DNA from: a bacterium
Lineage (GTDB): Bacteria > BMS3Abin14
Direction of reading: 5' to 3'
Length of the DNA: 64,000 nucleotides
Assembly (NCBI GenBank): GCA_020350725.1
Contig: CP070719.1
Location: 2,380,616 to 2,444,615 of the forward strand
Part shown: piece after piece, positions 53,734 to 61,760 of the stretch
Layout of the letters: every line of letters starts with the position of its first letter
Position numbering within the stretch: the first letter of the stretch is position 1
Program-made: the position numbers and the translations under genes
Notes under the pieces: model-generated
The model's database searches: none
Told to the model about the DNA's origin: nothing
Seen by the model: the letters and a program-made list of their open reading frames with translations, nothing else

Positions 53734-55606
53734 ACAGACCCGTCACCCGCTACCGCGGGAGGAATTCAGGCTTCTCCTGGGAAATGAAGCCATGGCCCAG
53801 GGGCTCTATGAGGAGGGGTGCCGGGTGGCTACTGCCTACCCCGGCACCCCTTCCACCGAGATCCTCGAGGCGCTGTCGGCGTTCAGGGCTCCCGATCTTC
53901 ACCTGGAATGGTCGGTGAACGAGAAAGTAGCCCTCGAAGTCGCCTGTGCAGCCAGCTACACCGGCCTTCGGACCGCGGTGATCATGAAGCAGGTCGGGCT
54001 CAATGTCGCCCTTGATCCCCTGATGAGCCTTGCCTACACAGGTGTTGTCGGCGGCATGCTGGTCATCGTCGCCGACGATCCGGGCCCGCATAGCTCCCAG
54101 ACAGAGCAGGACACGAGGCTTTTCGCTATGGCGGCCGGACTTCCGGTTCTTGACCCCACGACGCCCGAGGATGCCAGGGAGATGGTCAGCCTGGGCTACC
54201 GTATCTCGGAGAGATACCGTTTGCCGGTTATCCTGAGGCCCCTCCTCCGGATCTGTCACTCCCGTGCGCCGATACCGCCCCCGGGGGAGAGAAAGACGGG
54301 CCCGGGTCCCGAATTCCGCAAAGAGGTCGATCGCTGGGCGGCGACGCCGAGACATCGCCTGGCTCTCCACCGTGAACTCAATGAAAAGCTGAAAAGGATG
54401 ACCGTCTCCAGAGAATGTCTGGGTGCATACAGGTACCTCTGCGGCGAGAAAGGCACTTCAGGCCTGGCTGTTGTCGCTTCCGGCGTTCCGGCATCCTATG
54501 CTCTGGACTGTCTCCGGGAATGGGGCCTGGACGGGATCGTGCCCCTGGTCTGCGTAAAAATGCCCTATCCCTTCAACCGGGAGCGGGTGGCCGCAATGGT
54601 CGGATCGGATCGGAAGGTCCTCGTTCTGGAGGAGACCGGGCCCTTCGTCGAGCTCATGCTCCGCGGACGTCTGAACGTTTCCGGGAGGTACGACGGCACG
54701 GTTCCGTCGGAGGGCGAGATGACGTCCGACACCGTTGCCGCTGCTCTCAACAGGGCTCTTTATTCGACCGGGACCGGACGGGTTGCCCGGGCCGAAACGC
54801 CCATAGAGACGGAAGCGCCCGGAAGGGAGGGAGACGGTTACAGTGAAACCCCTCCCGTCCTCTGCGCGGGATGTCCGCACAGGACGTCCTTTTGGGCTCT
54901 GAAGAGTGAGATGCCGCGGGGCATCTACGCCGGGGACATCGGGTGCTATACCCTGGGCCGGTCCCTCGGCGCGGTGGACACCGTCCTCTGCATGGGCGCA
55001 TCCATATCCCAGGCGGCAGGATTTTACTGGGCATTCAGGCAGGGTAAGGGTCACAGACAGCCCGTCGCGGCCGTTATCGGTGATTCCACCTTCTACCATT
55101 CAGGTATTCCGGCGCTGGTCAACGCCGTACAGCAGGGCGCGTCCTTCGTCGTGATGATACTGGACAACGGTACCACCGCCATGACGGGCGGTCAACCGAC
55201 ACCCGGCACGGGCACATTGGCAGATGGCGGCAGGGGCGTTGCCGTACCTCTGGAAGACCTCGTCAGGGGCTGCGGAGTCACAGAGATGTGGATTTCTGAT
55301 CCCCTGGATTACGATGGATTCGTCGCCGATCTGCGGCAGGCCGCAAGAACGGCGATGGAGGGCAAAATGGCGGTCATCATCAGCCGGTCTCCCTGCGTCC
55401 TGGAGATCGGGCAAAGGCAGGGACCGGTTCCTGAGCTGGACATGGGTCTGTGCAGCGAATGCAGAGTGTGCATGGACGTGTTCGGCTGTCCGGCGATCGT
55501 CCAGGAGGGTGATGAGATCAGGATCGCAGAGGAACTCTGTCCCGGATGCGGCGCGTGCGTCGCGGTGTGCCCAGTGGGGGCCATCAGGCCGGGGGAGCCT
55601 GAATGA
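53723..55606 (+). CDS. iorA: Indolepyruvate ferredoxin oxidoreductase, alpha subunit
   Basis: IorA with IorB oxidatively decarboxylates aryl pyruvates from Trp, Phe and Tyr to aryl acetyl-CoA with ferredoxin as acceptor. The 627-residue product has LLLGNEAMAQGLYEEGCRVA and AYPGTPSTEILEAL at the N-terminus, a thiamine-binding core (AGCPHRTSFW; GDIGCYTLGRSLGAVDT; GDSTFYHSGIPALVN; LDNGTTAMTGGQPTPGTG) and a C-terminal ferredoxin domain with cysteines in CSECRVCMDVFGC and CPGCGACVAVCP. The start is a GTG at 53723, overlapping the substrate-binding protein gene by 11 bases. iorB overlaps its end. Confidence 0.95.
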   Translation: MCPRQTRHPLPREEFRLLLGNEAMAQGLYEEGCRVATAYPGTPSTEILEALSAFRAPDLHLEWSVNEKVALEVACAASYTGLRTAVIMKQVGLNVALDPLMSLAYTGVVGGMLVIVADDPGPHSSQTEQDTRLFAMAAGLPVLDPTTPEDAREMVSLGYRISERYRLPVILRPLLRICHSRAPIPPPGERKTGPGPEFRKEVDRWAATPRHRLALHRELNEKLKRMTVSRECLGAYRYLCGEKGTSGLAVVASGVPASYALDCLREWGLDGIVPLVCVKMPYPFNRERVAAMVGSDRKVLVLEETGPFVELMLRGRLNVSGRYDGTVPSEGEMTSDTVAAALNRALYSTGTGRVARAETPIETEAPGREGDGYSETPPVLCAGCPHRTSFWALKSEMPRGIYAGDIGCYTLGRSLGAVDTVLCMGASISQAAGFYWAFRQGKGHRQPVAAVIGDSTFYHSGIPALVNAVQQGASFVVMILDNGTTAMTGGQPTPGTGTLADGGRGVAVPLEDLVRGCGVTEMWISDPLDYDGFVADLRQAARTAMEGKMAVIISRSPCVLEIGQRQGPVPELDMGLCSECRVCMDVFGCPAIVQEGDEIRIAEELCPGCGACVAVCPVGAIRPGEPE

Positions 55607-56157
55607 CGGGGGAGGGGATGTCGTATGACGTAGTCCTAGCCGGAAGGGGGGGACAGGGAGTCCTGTTCCTCTCCCGGGTCATGGGTGAGGCGGCCCTTCG
55701 GCAGGGATTGGCGGTCCGGACCACGGAGACCCACGGCATGGCCATGCGAGGCGGCTCGGTCCTCTGCTTTGTCAGGATCGGATCGGGCAGGGGACCTCTC
55801 TTTCGAAAGGGAACGGCGTCCCTGCTCATCGCCCTCCACGTTTCAGAGTTGGAATTGGGGAGACCGTATCTTGCCCCGGAAGCGTCCATTATCGTGAACA
55901 CCCCGAACCGGGCGGGTGGACGGGGCGGGCAGATCCCGATCGATGCCGACACCCTGGCGACGACGGCTGGAAATGCCCGGTCGGCCAACCTGGTGCTGCT
56001 GGGAGCGGCCTGCACCCTGGACGGGTTTCCCCTGAAGCCGGAATCCGTCGCGTCGGTGATCATGGAGAAAGGGCCCGAAAATATGCGGCCGGTCAACCTC
56101 GAGATATTTCGACTGGGGGGACAAAGGCCAACGACCGATGTCCAAAATCCCAGGTAA
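55603..56157 (+). CDS. iorB: Indolepyruvate ferredoxin oxidoreductase, beta subunit
   Basis: The 184-residue gamma-type subunit begins VVLAGRGGQGVLFLSRVMGE, then TTETHGMAMRGGSVLCFVRI, with the glycine-rich and RGG motifs of this family. It completes the enzyme with IorA. The ATG at 55603 overlaps the iorA stop (ATGA); an ATG at 55618 is an alternative. A 154-bp gap to the phenylacetate-CoA ligase gene follows. Confidence 0.92.
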   Translation: MTGEGMSYDVVLAGRGGQGVLFLSRVMGEAALRQGLAVRTTETHGMAMRGGSVLCFVRIGSGRGPLFRKGTASLLIALHVSELELGRPYLAPEASIIVNTPNRAGGRGGQIPIDADTLATTAGNARSANLVLLGAACTLDGFPLKPESVASVIMEKGPENMRPVNLEIFRLGGQRPTTDVQNPR

Positions 56158-56311
56158 ATGCTTTAACCGGGGCGGAAACGGAGAGGATCGAGCCAGCCAC
56201 GGAGAACACCGAATCAGGTTCAGGGTACGAACAGCTTTCACCGCGTCATTGTGGCCGGGACCGCAGCTCAGGTGGCAGCACGGCAATCTCAGCACTGGAA
56301 AGGAATCGAAC

Positions 56312-57583
56312 ATGTATCAGCCCGAAATGGAAGCCCTGTCCAGGGAAGGGCTCCACCGAAAGCAGGTCGAGGGGCTGCGCCGGACGGTGTCACGGATAAG
56401 GGATCACAATCCCTCCTATCACCGGAAGATCGGCGGGATCGACCCCGACGGGATAAGGGATGCAGGTGACGTCGTCCGATTTCCCTTCATGACCAAGGAC
56501 GACCTGAGGGAGGCCTATCCCTTCGGCTTCACATGTGCGCCGAAGGACCGGTTTGTCCGCTTCCATATGAGTTCCGGAACCACGGGGACACCGATCCTCA
56601 ATCCCTACACGGTCTCGGACGTCCACCAGTGGGAAGACATCATGGCTCGATGCTTCACTGCTGCCGGGGTCGGTGCGAAGGACGTGGTCCAGATAACCCC
56701 CTCCTTCGGCCTGTTCAACGGCGGATTCGGCTTTCACTATGGAGCAAGCCGCCTGGGATCCTTCATCGTTCCCATCGGTGCCGGACGGACGCACCTGCAG
56801 CTTCAGTTTATCAGGGACCTGAAGACGACCTGTCTGACAGCCATTGCTTCCTATCCTCTGCGCCTGATGGAGGTGGCGAGGGAGAAGGGATTCGAATGGA
56901 CCACCACCGATCTCAAAGTGGGGATATTCGGGGCTGAAGTGTGGAGCGAGGAGATGCGTTCCCGTATAGAACAGGAAATGGGGATCGAAACGTACGACAT
57001 CATCGGCATGACGGAGACCGGCGGAGTGGGTATGGGGCTCGATTGTCCTGCGAGAGAAGGCATTCACGTCTGGGAGGACCACTATCTGGTGGAGATCGTC
57101 GACCCGGCGGGGGACGGGGTGGTTCCTGACGGCCAGGAAGGGGAGCTGGTGGTTACCACGCTGACCCGGGAGGGGCTGCCCCTCATCAGGTACAGGACCA
57201 GGGATATCACCTCCGTGATCTCCAGGGACAGGTGCGGCTGCGGCAGGACGCACCTTCGGATCGCGCGGATCACGGGACGCACCGACGATATGGTAAAGAT
57301 CAAGGGTGTTAACTTCTACCCAAGGCAGGTGGAATCCCTCTTCATGGGTCAGCCGGGAACCGGGACCGATTATCTCATCGAGATCGACCGGTTAGAGGGA
57401 GCCGACAGGCTAAGAATACTGGTTGAAGTGGAGAAACCCGATGATAAGGGCCTGACGGCCAAGCTGAACGGCATCCTTCACGACTTCCTTGGTTTCGGGG
57501 CTGACATCGTGCTGGTTCCCCTGGGAGGGATCGAGAAAGGTCCCGGCAAGGCGGTCAGGGTAGTGGATAGGCGGGACTCCTGA
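56312..57583 (+). CDS. paaK: Phenylacetate-CoA ligase family protein
   Basis: The 423-residue adenylate-forming enzyme has the P-loop-like HMSSGTTGTPILNPYT, AAGVGAKDVVQITPSFGLF, a YDIIGMTETGGVGMGLDC segment (adenylate-binding), RYRTRDITSVI, a C-terminal GRTDDMVKIKGVNFYPRQVE and the late lysine in EKGPGKAVRVVD. It turns aryl acetates to CoA thioesters with ATP, or runs in reverse to make ATP. In this cluster it may process the aryl acetyl-CoA or free acid made by IorAB. I start at the ATG at 56312 with AAGGA upstream; a longer frame from 56138 overlaps iorB. Confidence 0.93.
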   Translation: MYQPEMEALSREGLHRKQVEGLRRTVSRIRDHNPSYHRKIGGIDPDGIRDAGDVVRFPFMTKDDLREAYPFGFTCAPKDRFVRFHMSSGTTGTPILNPYTVSDVHQWEDIMARCFTAAGVGAKDVVQITPSFGLFNGGFGFHYGASRLGSFIVPIGAGRTHLQLQFIRDLKTTCLTAIASYPLRLMEVAREKGFEWTTTDLKVGIFGAEVWSEEMRSRIEQEMGIETYDIIGMTETGGVGMGLDCPAREGIHVWEDHYLVEIVDPAGDGVVPDGQEGELVVTTLTREGLPLIRYRTRDITSVISRDRCGCGRTHLRIARITGRTDDMVKIKGVNFYPRQVESLFMGQPGTGTDYLIEIDRLEGADRLRILVEVEKPDDKGLTAKLNGILHDFLGFGADIVLVPLGGIEKGPGKAVRVVDRRDS

Positions 57584-57686
57584 GTGCCGGCCGCAGGGGA
57601 CGGGATGGGACCGGTGCACTCGAGAACACCCTCTCGAAATGAACCTTCAGGCTTGCTTTGCGGGAACCCCGACTTATCATGGGTGT

Positions 57687-58706
57687 ATGAGAAAACCGTC
57701 AACCGGCAGAAAACTATTCTGGAATTTTTATTCAATTACAATAGCTTGTAGTGTATTTTTTAATGTTTTGTGTGAAGTGAGCTTCGCCTCCGGCGGCGCC
57801 GCTGAACCGGTTCGAATGCTGGGGGACCACATCCGACTTCTCCTCGCCGACGACGGTGAGGGACACAGGGTTCCGGACACGGTCCAGTTCCTGGATGAGG
57901 GAGGGACCGTCATCCGCTCCGTTCCGGTTTTTCCCCCGGCTGCCCTCAGAAGAGGCCAGGTGCGGACGTTCCTCTCACCGAAGGGGGAATTTCTGGGCAT
58001 TTTTACCGTCTATACGCTGGGCGATGAGGCAGGAAGACAGGGGAATTTTTCACTCTATGACCGAAAGGGAGCGGTTCTCTGGCAGGAGACGGAGAACAAT
58101 GTCACTGGGATCGACCGCCTGACCAGGAGGAGATGCTATCCCCGGGACGACGGATCGGTGTGCCTCTTCTTCCCCGAGGAGGGGAAGTGGGAGATCCACG
58201 ATCGGATGGGCAGGGACGTAGGCTCCCTTCTCCTCGACCCATGGCGCCGGGAGAGCGGTGATGTCCGCTGGTCGGAAGTCTGGGAGCCGGAGAGACGGTA
58301 TGTGGCACTGGCGCGGTCAATGAGGGACAATTCCCTGTACGAGCTGTCCTACATTGACATCGATGCCGGCAGGCTTCTCTGGACCGTCAGGGAGAAAGGC
58401 CGCGGCGGGAATGTGCTGGGATTTTTTCCGGACAGCGGGGTGATCCTCGTCGGTGAGTCTTCCGGTGGTGATGACAACCCTTCCCTCAGCGCGTTCGGTA
58501 CGGACGGCCGCAGCCTCTGGAGCAGAAAGGTCAAGGGACCCGTTCAGGTATCGGGGGCGGACGACCGGCCCGGCGTCCTCCGCATTGAATATTTCGAGGT
58601 CGACACCGCTTCCTTCGGAGCGGAGGCGGGGCAGTGGAGGAGAGCCGCCGGGTCAGAGCTGGTGGACGCGCGAACGGGGGAGATCATAGAGTCAGATCAC
58701 AGGTAG
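57687..58706 (+). CDS. Exported protein of unknown function, possible beta-propeller
   Basis: The 339-residue product has a signal-like N-terminus (residues about 1-33: a basic KPSTGRK then a hydrophobic WNFYSITIACSVFFNVL). The rest is beta-rich with repeating strands that end in short turns (FLDEGGTVIRSVPVFPPAAL; GNFSLYDRKGAVLWQET; YIDIDAGRLLWTVREKG; AFGTDGRSLWSRKVKGP), as in WD40- or PQQ-type beta-propellers, but I cannot assign a family. The bases at 57710-57775 are unusually AT-rich. It lies between paaK and a terminator, in the same direction as paaK, with no clear link. Confidence 0.65.
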   Translation: MRKPSTGRKLFWNFYSITIACSVFFNVLCEVSFASGGAAEPVRMLGDHIRLLLADDGEGHRVPDTVQFLDEGGTVIRSVPVFPPAALRRGQVRTFLSPKGEFLGIFTVYTLGDEAGRQGNFSLYDRKGAVLWQETENNVTGIDRLTRRRCYPRDDGSVCLFFPEEGKWEIHDRMGRDVGSLLLDPWRRESGDVRWSEVWEPERRYVALARSMRDNSLYELSYIDIDAGRLLWTVREKGRGGNVLGFFPDSGVILVGESSGGDDNPSLSAFGTDGRSLWSRKVKGPVQVSGADDRPGVLRIEYFEVDTASFGAEAGQWRRAAGSELVDARTGEIIESDHR

Positions 58707-58732
58707 GAATCCAAAACCCTGAATCCAGGAAA

Positions 58733-58768
58733 AAGCCGGGCAGGCGATCCGCCCGGCTTCATGCTTTT
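58733..58768 (+). terminator. Rho-independent terminator after the exported protein gene
   Basis: AAGCCGGGC (58733-58741) pairs with GCCCGGCTT (58751-58759) across a 9-base loop, followed by CATGCTTTT. It is weak in its U tract but has a 9-bp perfect stem. Confidence 0.7.
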
Positions 58769-58793
58769 CACTTTGTACCTCGTACGATGCACT

Positions 58794-58834
58794 CATCGTG
58801 GAGTGGATAAGAGCGTATAACTCACTCCACGATG
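58794..58834. repeat. 12-bp perfect inverted repeat at the end of the lipoprotein gene
   Basis: CATCGTGGAGTG (58794-58805) and CACTCCACGATG (58823-58834) are exact reverse complements across 17 bases. The right arm covers the last codons and stop of the minus-strand gene at 58822. On that strand the structure could act as a terminator-like hairpin, though it has no U run. Confidence 0.75.
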
Positions 58835-59793
58835 TACGGCATCCCCCAGGCACCTGAATTGTAGGGAGCGTCCTGCTCCATGAAGGCGGCGGCGTCGATG
58901 ACGTCCACAACGGCGAAGTGTCGTCCGGCGTGGGGACCTATGGTGTATGTCCGTGAGTATGTCCCGTCGCCCGCCACGGCGTCCCCATTGGTGCCGTCGT
59001 CGAACATGAGATCCCGCGTCATTCCGCCCAGGATGGTGTGGGCGGGGCGATGGAGAAAGACGAATTCAGCCGGCGTCCAGACGGAATCGTCCGTCCTCAC
59101 GATGTCGGCCTCCACCAGGACCTCCTCGCCGGACAGGAATGTCGGGATGCCTTCGGGGACCGAGTACAGTGACGACGGACTGTCGGTGCTCCAGACCAGC
59201 TCTCCTCCGGAGTAGACCCGGATCCGGCTGATCCAGACCGATTGCCGCGGGTCGTCCGTCAGGGAGATGTCCACGGGGGAGATGGCGGTGAGCTTCCAGC
59301 CCCAGGGTTTCTTGACGAATTCCGCGTGTCGGACCGCAGTGTCAGCCAGGGGCACGCCCCACAGGACGAGGACGCGCCCGATATCCCTGGCGACGTGGAA
59401 GCCGCCTGCGGCAAAGTGCGTGACGGTGACCGTGGCGGTGTTATCGACGACGGAGATGTCGTAGTCCTTCTGAAGACAGTCCACACCGCCCCTCCACCAG
59501 AACACGGGCAGTTCTGCGGTCCCCCCGATGGCTCCTGCCGACGGAGCCGATACGGCGGCCTGTGCTGCCGCGGCCGCACGGCTCTCCTGATCCTCATCCG
59601 TTCCCGTCAGATGGAAGGTGAAGAAGGAATCCGATTCAAGGGCGGCCGCAATGGCCGCCTCATCGGGCGAGGAAACCCCCATGGATCCCGGACCGGAGCC
59701 GCATCCGGCGAGGATCGATAACAGGAATCCCCCTGCGGCAAGGGCCGATACCCGGTACCGCCATGCCCCTTTGCATTCCCGATAACTCCTCAT
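58822..59793 (-). CDS. Lipoprotein of unknown function
   Basis: The 323-residue product has a lipoprotein signal (residues 14-31, lipobox ILAGC with C31). The first half (about 40-180) includes an alanine-rich stretch and a domain with DISVVDNTATVTVTHFAAGG and FVKKPWGWKLTAISPVDISL. The second half is beta-rich, with MFDDGTNGDAVAGDGTYSRT, a pattern found near the ends of secreted proteins with an Ig-like or choice-of-anchor fold. I do not recognise a family. It stands alone between the inverted repeat and speE. The start at 59793 has no clear ribosome binding site. Confidence 0.75.
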   Translation of the reverse strand: MRSYRECKGAWRYRVSALAAGGFLLSILAGCGSGPGSMGVSSPDEAAIAAALESDSFFTFHLTGTDEDQESRAAAAAQAAVSAPSAGAIGGTAELPVFWWRGGVDCLQKDYDISVVDNTATVTVTHFAAGGFHVARDIGRVLVLWGVPLADTAVRHAEFVKKPWGWKLTAISPVDISLTDDPRQSVWISRIRVYSGGELVWSTDSPSSLYSVPEGIPTFLSGEEVLVEADIVRTDDSVWTPAEFVFLHRPAHTILGGMTRDLMFDDGTNGDAVAGDGTYSRTYTIGPHAGRHFAVVDVIDAAAFMEQDAPYNSGAWGMPYIVE

Positions 59794-59972
59794 CGCAGGC
59801 CTCCCATCCCATGATGGTCCGAATGACGTTATCTTTAAGGTTCAGACACCGGGGGAGGGAAAAGGTTTAAGGGAAGTGCAGAATAACGTGTACAGAAGCC
59901 GGAAGCTCGGGGGTTGATCGATTTACCGTGACCATACGAGGTCATCTGCGTGTAACCTGCCGGAAGAGTCAG

Positions 59973-60872
59973 CTAAATAACGATCAGCGGTTTCCCGTCC
60001 CGTATGACCCTGCCTACCTTTCCCCTGTTCTCCTTCTGATATTTCGGCTGGTTGAACATGGCGGGAAGATAGCCGGCGTCCAGGAATCTGAGACCGCCCT
60101 TCAGAGACGCCAGACGCTTGCTCCTCTCACCCTCGGGGACCTCCGGGGGCAGCTTTCCCAGGGAAGCCAGGGTGAAGCCCCAATTGGAGGCAAAAGACGG
60201 TATAAAGGCCTCATAGGGGGCGACGCGGCCGAAAACCCTCTCCATTGTGACGGTAATGGAGTGGAAAGGCAGGGAGTAGATCAGGGACGGGCAGCCCGCC
60301 TGGGTGACCAGGACGCCACCCGGTTGCAGCCGGTCGCGGCAGAGCTCATAGAACTCCTGCGTGAAGAGGAGATAGGAGGGACCGTCGTCCACCGGTTCGG
60401 AGAGGTCGAGGACGATGACGTCGTACCTCTTTCCCTCTTCGTCCAGGACCGCCCTGGCATCCATGTGGACGAGGCGGAGCCTGGGATCCTCGAAAGCTCC
60501 CTGGTGCCAGGAGGTCAGATATCTTCTGCAGATATCCACCACCTCCTCGTCCAGGTCCACCATGACCACCTCCTCGACGGTGGGATGCCGGAGGACCTCC
60601 CTCAGCGTCGCCCCTTCCCCTCCGCCGGCGATGAACACCGACCTGGGTCCGGGATGGGCCAGCATGGCGGGGTGAACAAGGGCTTCGTGATAGATGAACT
60701 CGTCCGCTTGGGTGGACTGAACCTTGCCGTCCAGAATGAGACACAGACCGAAAGAAGCCGTGTCGATCAGCCTGATCTGTTGATATTTGGATTGAAAGGA
60801 GGCGATCTCACTCCGGGGCACGAGGAAAAAACCGGAATCGTCCGTCAACCGATCCAGGATCGTGTTCTCCAT
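59973..60872 (-). CDS. speE: Spermidine synthase (polyamine aminopropyltransferase)
   Basis: SpeE moves an aminopropyl group from decarboxylated S-adenosylmethionine to putrescine. The 299-residue product has an N-terminal beta domain (LIDTASFGLCLILDGKVQST), the active-site ADEFIYHEALVHPAML, the nucleotide-binding FIAGGGEGATLREVLRHP, VDLDEEVVDICRRYL, and the catalytic DLSEPVDDGPSYLLF, which matches the DxxDP-type region though with E for D. The length is normal. It is divergent from the tetR gene. A speD or speA gene is not present, so the decarboxylated substrate must come from elsewhere in the genome. Confidence 0.92.
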   Translation of the reverse strand: MENTILDRLTDDSGFFLVPRSEIASFQSKYQQIRLIDTASFGLCLILDGKVQSTQADEFIYHEALVHPAMLAHPGPRSVFIAGGGEGATLREVLRHPTVEEVVMVDLDEEVVDICRRYLTSWHQGAFEDPRLRLVHMDARAVLDEEGKRYDVIVLDLSEPVDDGPSYLLFTQEFYELCRDRLQPGGVLVTQAGCPSLIYSLPFHSITVTMERVFGRVAPYEAFIPSFASNWGFTLASLGKLPPEVPEGERSKRLASLKGGLRFLDAGYLPAMFNQPKYQKENRGKVGRVIRDGKPLIVI

Positions 60873-61082
60873 GGGTATTCTCCCTGTCGCTGGTTAGGGT
60901 GGCGGCCTCCGGAGGCCGGAGGACAGTATACTGCAAACCGGTAACCGATGACCAGAGAGCTTCCAGCCGTGACCCGGGTCATCCGGGCCCTCAGGACCCC
61001 CTCATCGGCGACCGACGGTCTTTGGCCGATCCGGCATAATCCACCGCCCTGCCGGCCATCTGTGCCGGGAGTGACAAAGATG
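60873..61082. other. Gap between speE and the efflux operon
   Basis: The segment holds a palindrome CAGTATACTG (60926-60935) about 55 bases before the speE start, with TATACT in position for a -10 box on the minus strand. Nothing else stands out before the tetR promoter. Confidence 0.4.
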
Positions 61083-61111
61083 TTGACTTTATGACTGTTT
61101 GGTCATATTAT
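61083..61111 (+). promoter_or_regulatory. Promoter of the tetR-type efflux operon
   Basis: TTGACT (61083-61088) and TATTAT (61106-61111) are spaced by 17 bp. Both operator palindromes overlap this promoter, and the regulator start is 32 bases downstream. Confidence 0.8.
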
Positions 61112-61126
61112 GACCGTCCAGTCATA
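61090..61126. promoter_or_regulatory. Double palindromic operator of the TetR-type regulator
   Basis: Two 18-bp imperfect palindromes, TATGACTGTTTGGTCATA (61090-61107) and TATGACCGTCCAGTCATA (61109-61126), lie one base apart. Each is built from TATGAC and GTCATA half-sites, and together they form a larger palindrome centred on 61108. They cover the spacer and -10 box, so binding should block transcription. Confidence 0.88.
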
Positions 61127-61142
61127 AAAGGCGGTGATATCC

Positions 61143-61760
61143 ATGTCAAGTGCCATATCGATGAAGGAAATCGAAAAAAGGGCCAGGAAACAGGCCCTCC
61201 TTGATGCGGCCCATGACCTGTTCGCGAGGGTGGGCTACGACGGCACCACCATCGAGGCTATCGCCCAGCGCGCAGGGATGGCAAAGGGCTCCTTCTACCT
61301 CCACTTCAGCAGCCAGGAGGAGATCTTCCGGGCTCTCATCGATGAAATCGGTGACCGCATTATCGTCGAGATGCAGATGACCGCGGCATCGGAAAACAGC
61401 CTCGAGGAAAAACTGACGGGCTTAGGTGAGGGCATCCTCCGCTTTCACCTCGACTCCAGCCATCCGTGGATGTTCATTCTCATGGAGAAGGGGATCGATC
61501 GCCATGAGGTCATGGAGCATTTCTTCGTCAAGAGGAAGAAGGTGATGGATATCATCAACGGCGTGCTCGTCGAATCCATCGAAAGCGGAGAGATCGTCCG
61601 GGAGGAGCCGGACCGTCTCTCGTCGCTGTTCCTTGGCTGCATCAACGGAACGGTCGTCCGGGGATGCTGCATGGGAGAGGAGCTCGAACCCCGGGAGGAA
61701 GCGGCCTGGTTGGCGAAGCGTTTTCTGGAAGGGGTTCTTCTGCCGGGGGGCAACCGTTGA
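61143..61760 (+). CDS. TetR/AcrR-type transcriptional repressor
   Basis: The 205-residue protein has a typical TetR N-terminal domain (KRARKQALLDAAHDLFARVG; HTH TTIEAIAQRAGMAKGSFYLH followed by FSSQEEIF) and a divergent ligand-binding C-terminal domain (about 70-205). It precedes efflux genes and its promoter carries a double palindrome, so it likely represses itself and the efflux operon until a ligand is bound. I start at the ATG at 61143, with AGGCGGTGA upstream; a GTG at 61134 is possible. Its stop codon overlaps the start of the TolC-type gene. Confidence 0.93.
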   Translation: MSSAISMKEIEKRARKQALLDAAHDLFARVGYDGTTIEAIAQRAGMAKGSFYLHFSSQEEIFRALIDEIGDRIIVEMQMTAASENSLEEKLTGLGEGILRFHLDSSHPWMFILMEKGIDRHEVMEHFFVKRKKVMDIINGVLVESIESGEIVREEPDRLSSLFLGCINGTVVRGCCMGEELEPREEAAWLAKRFLEGVLLPGGNR

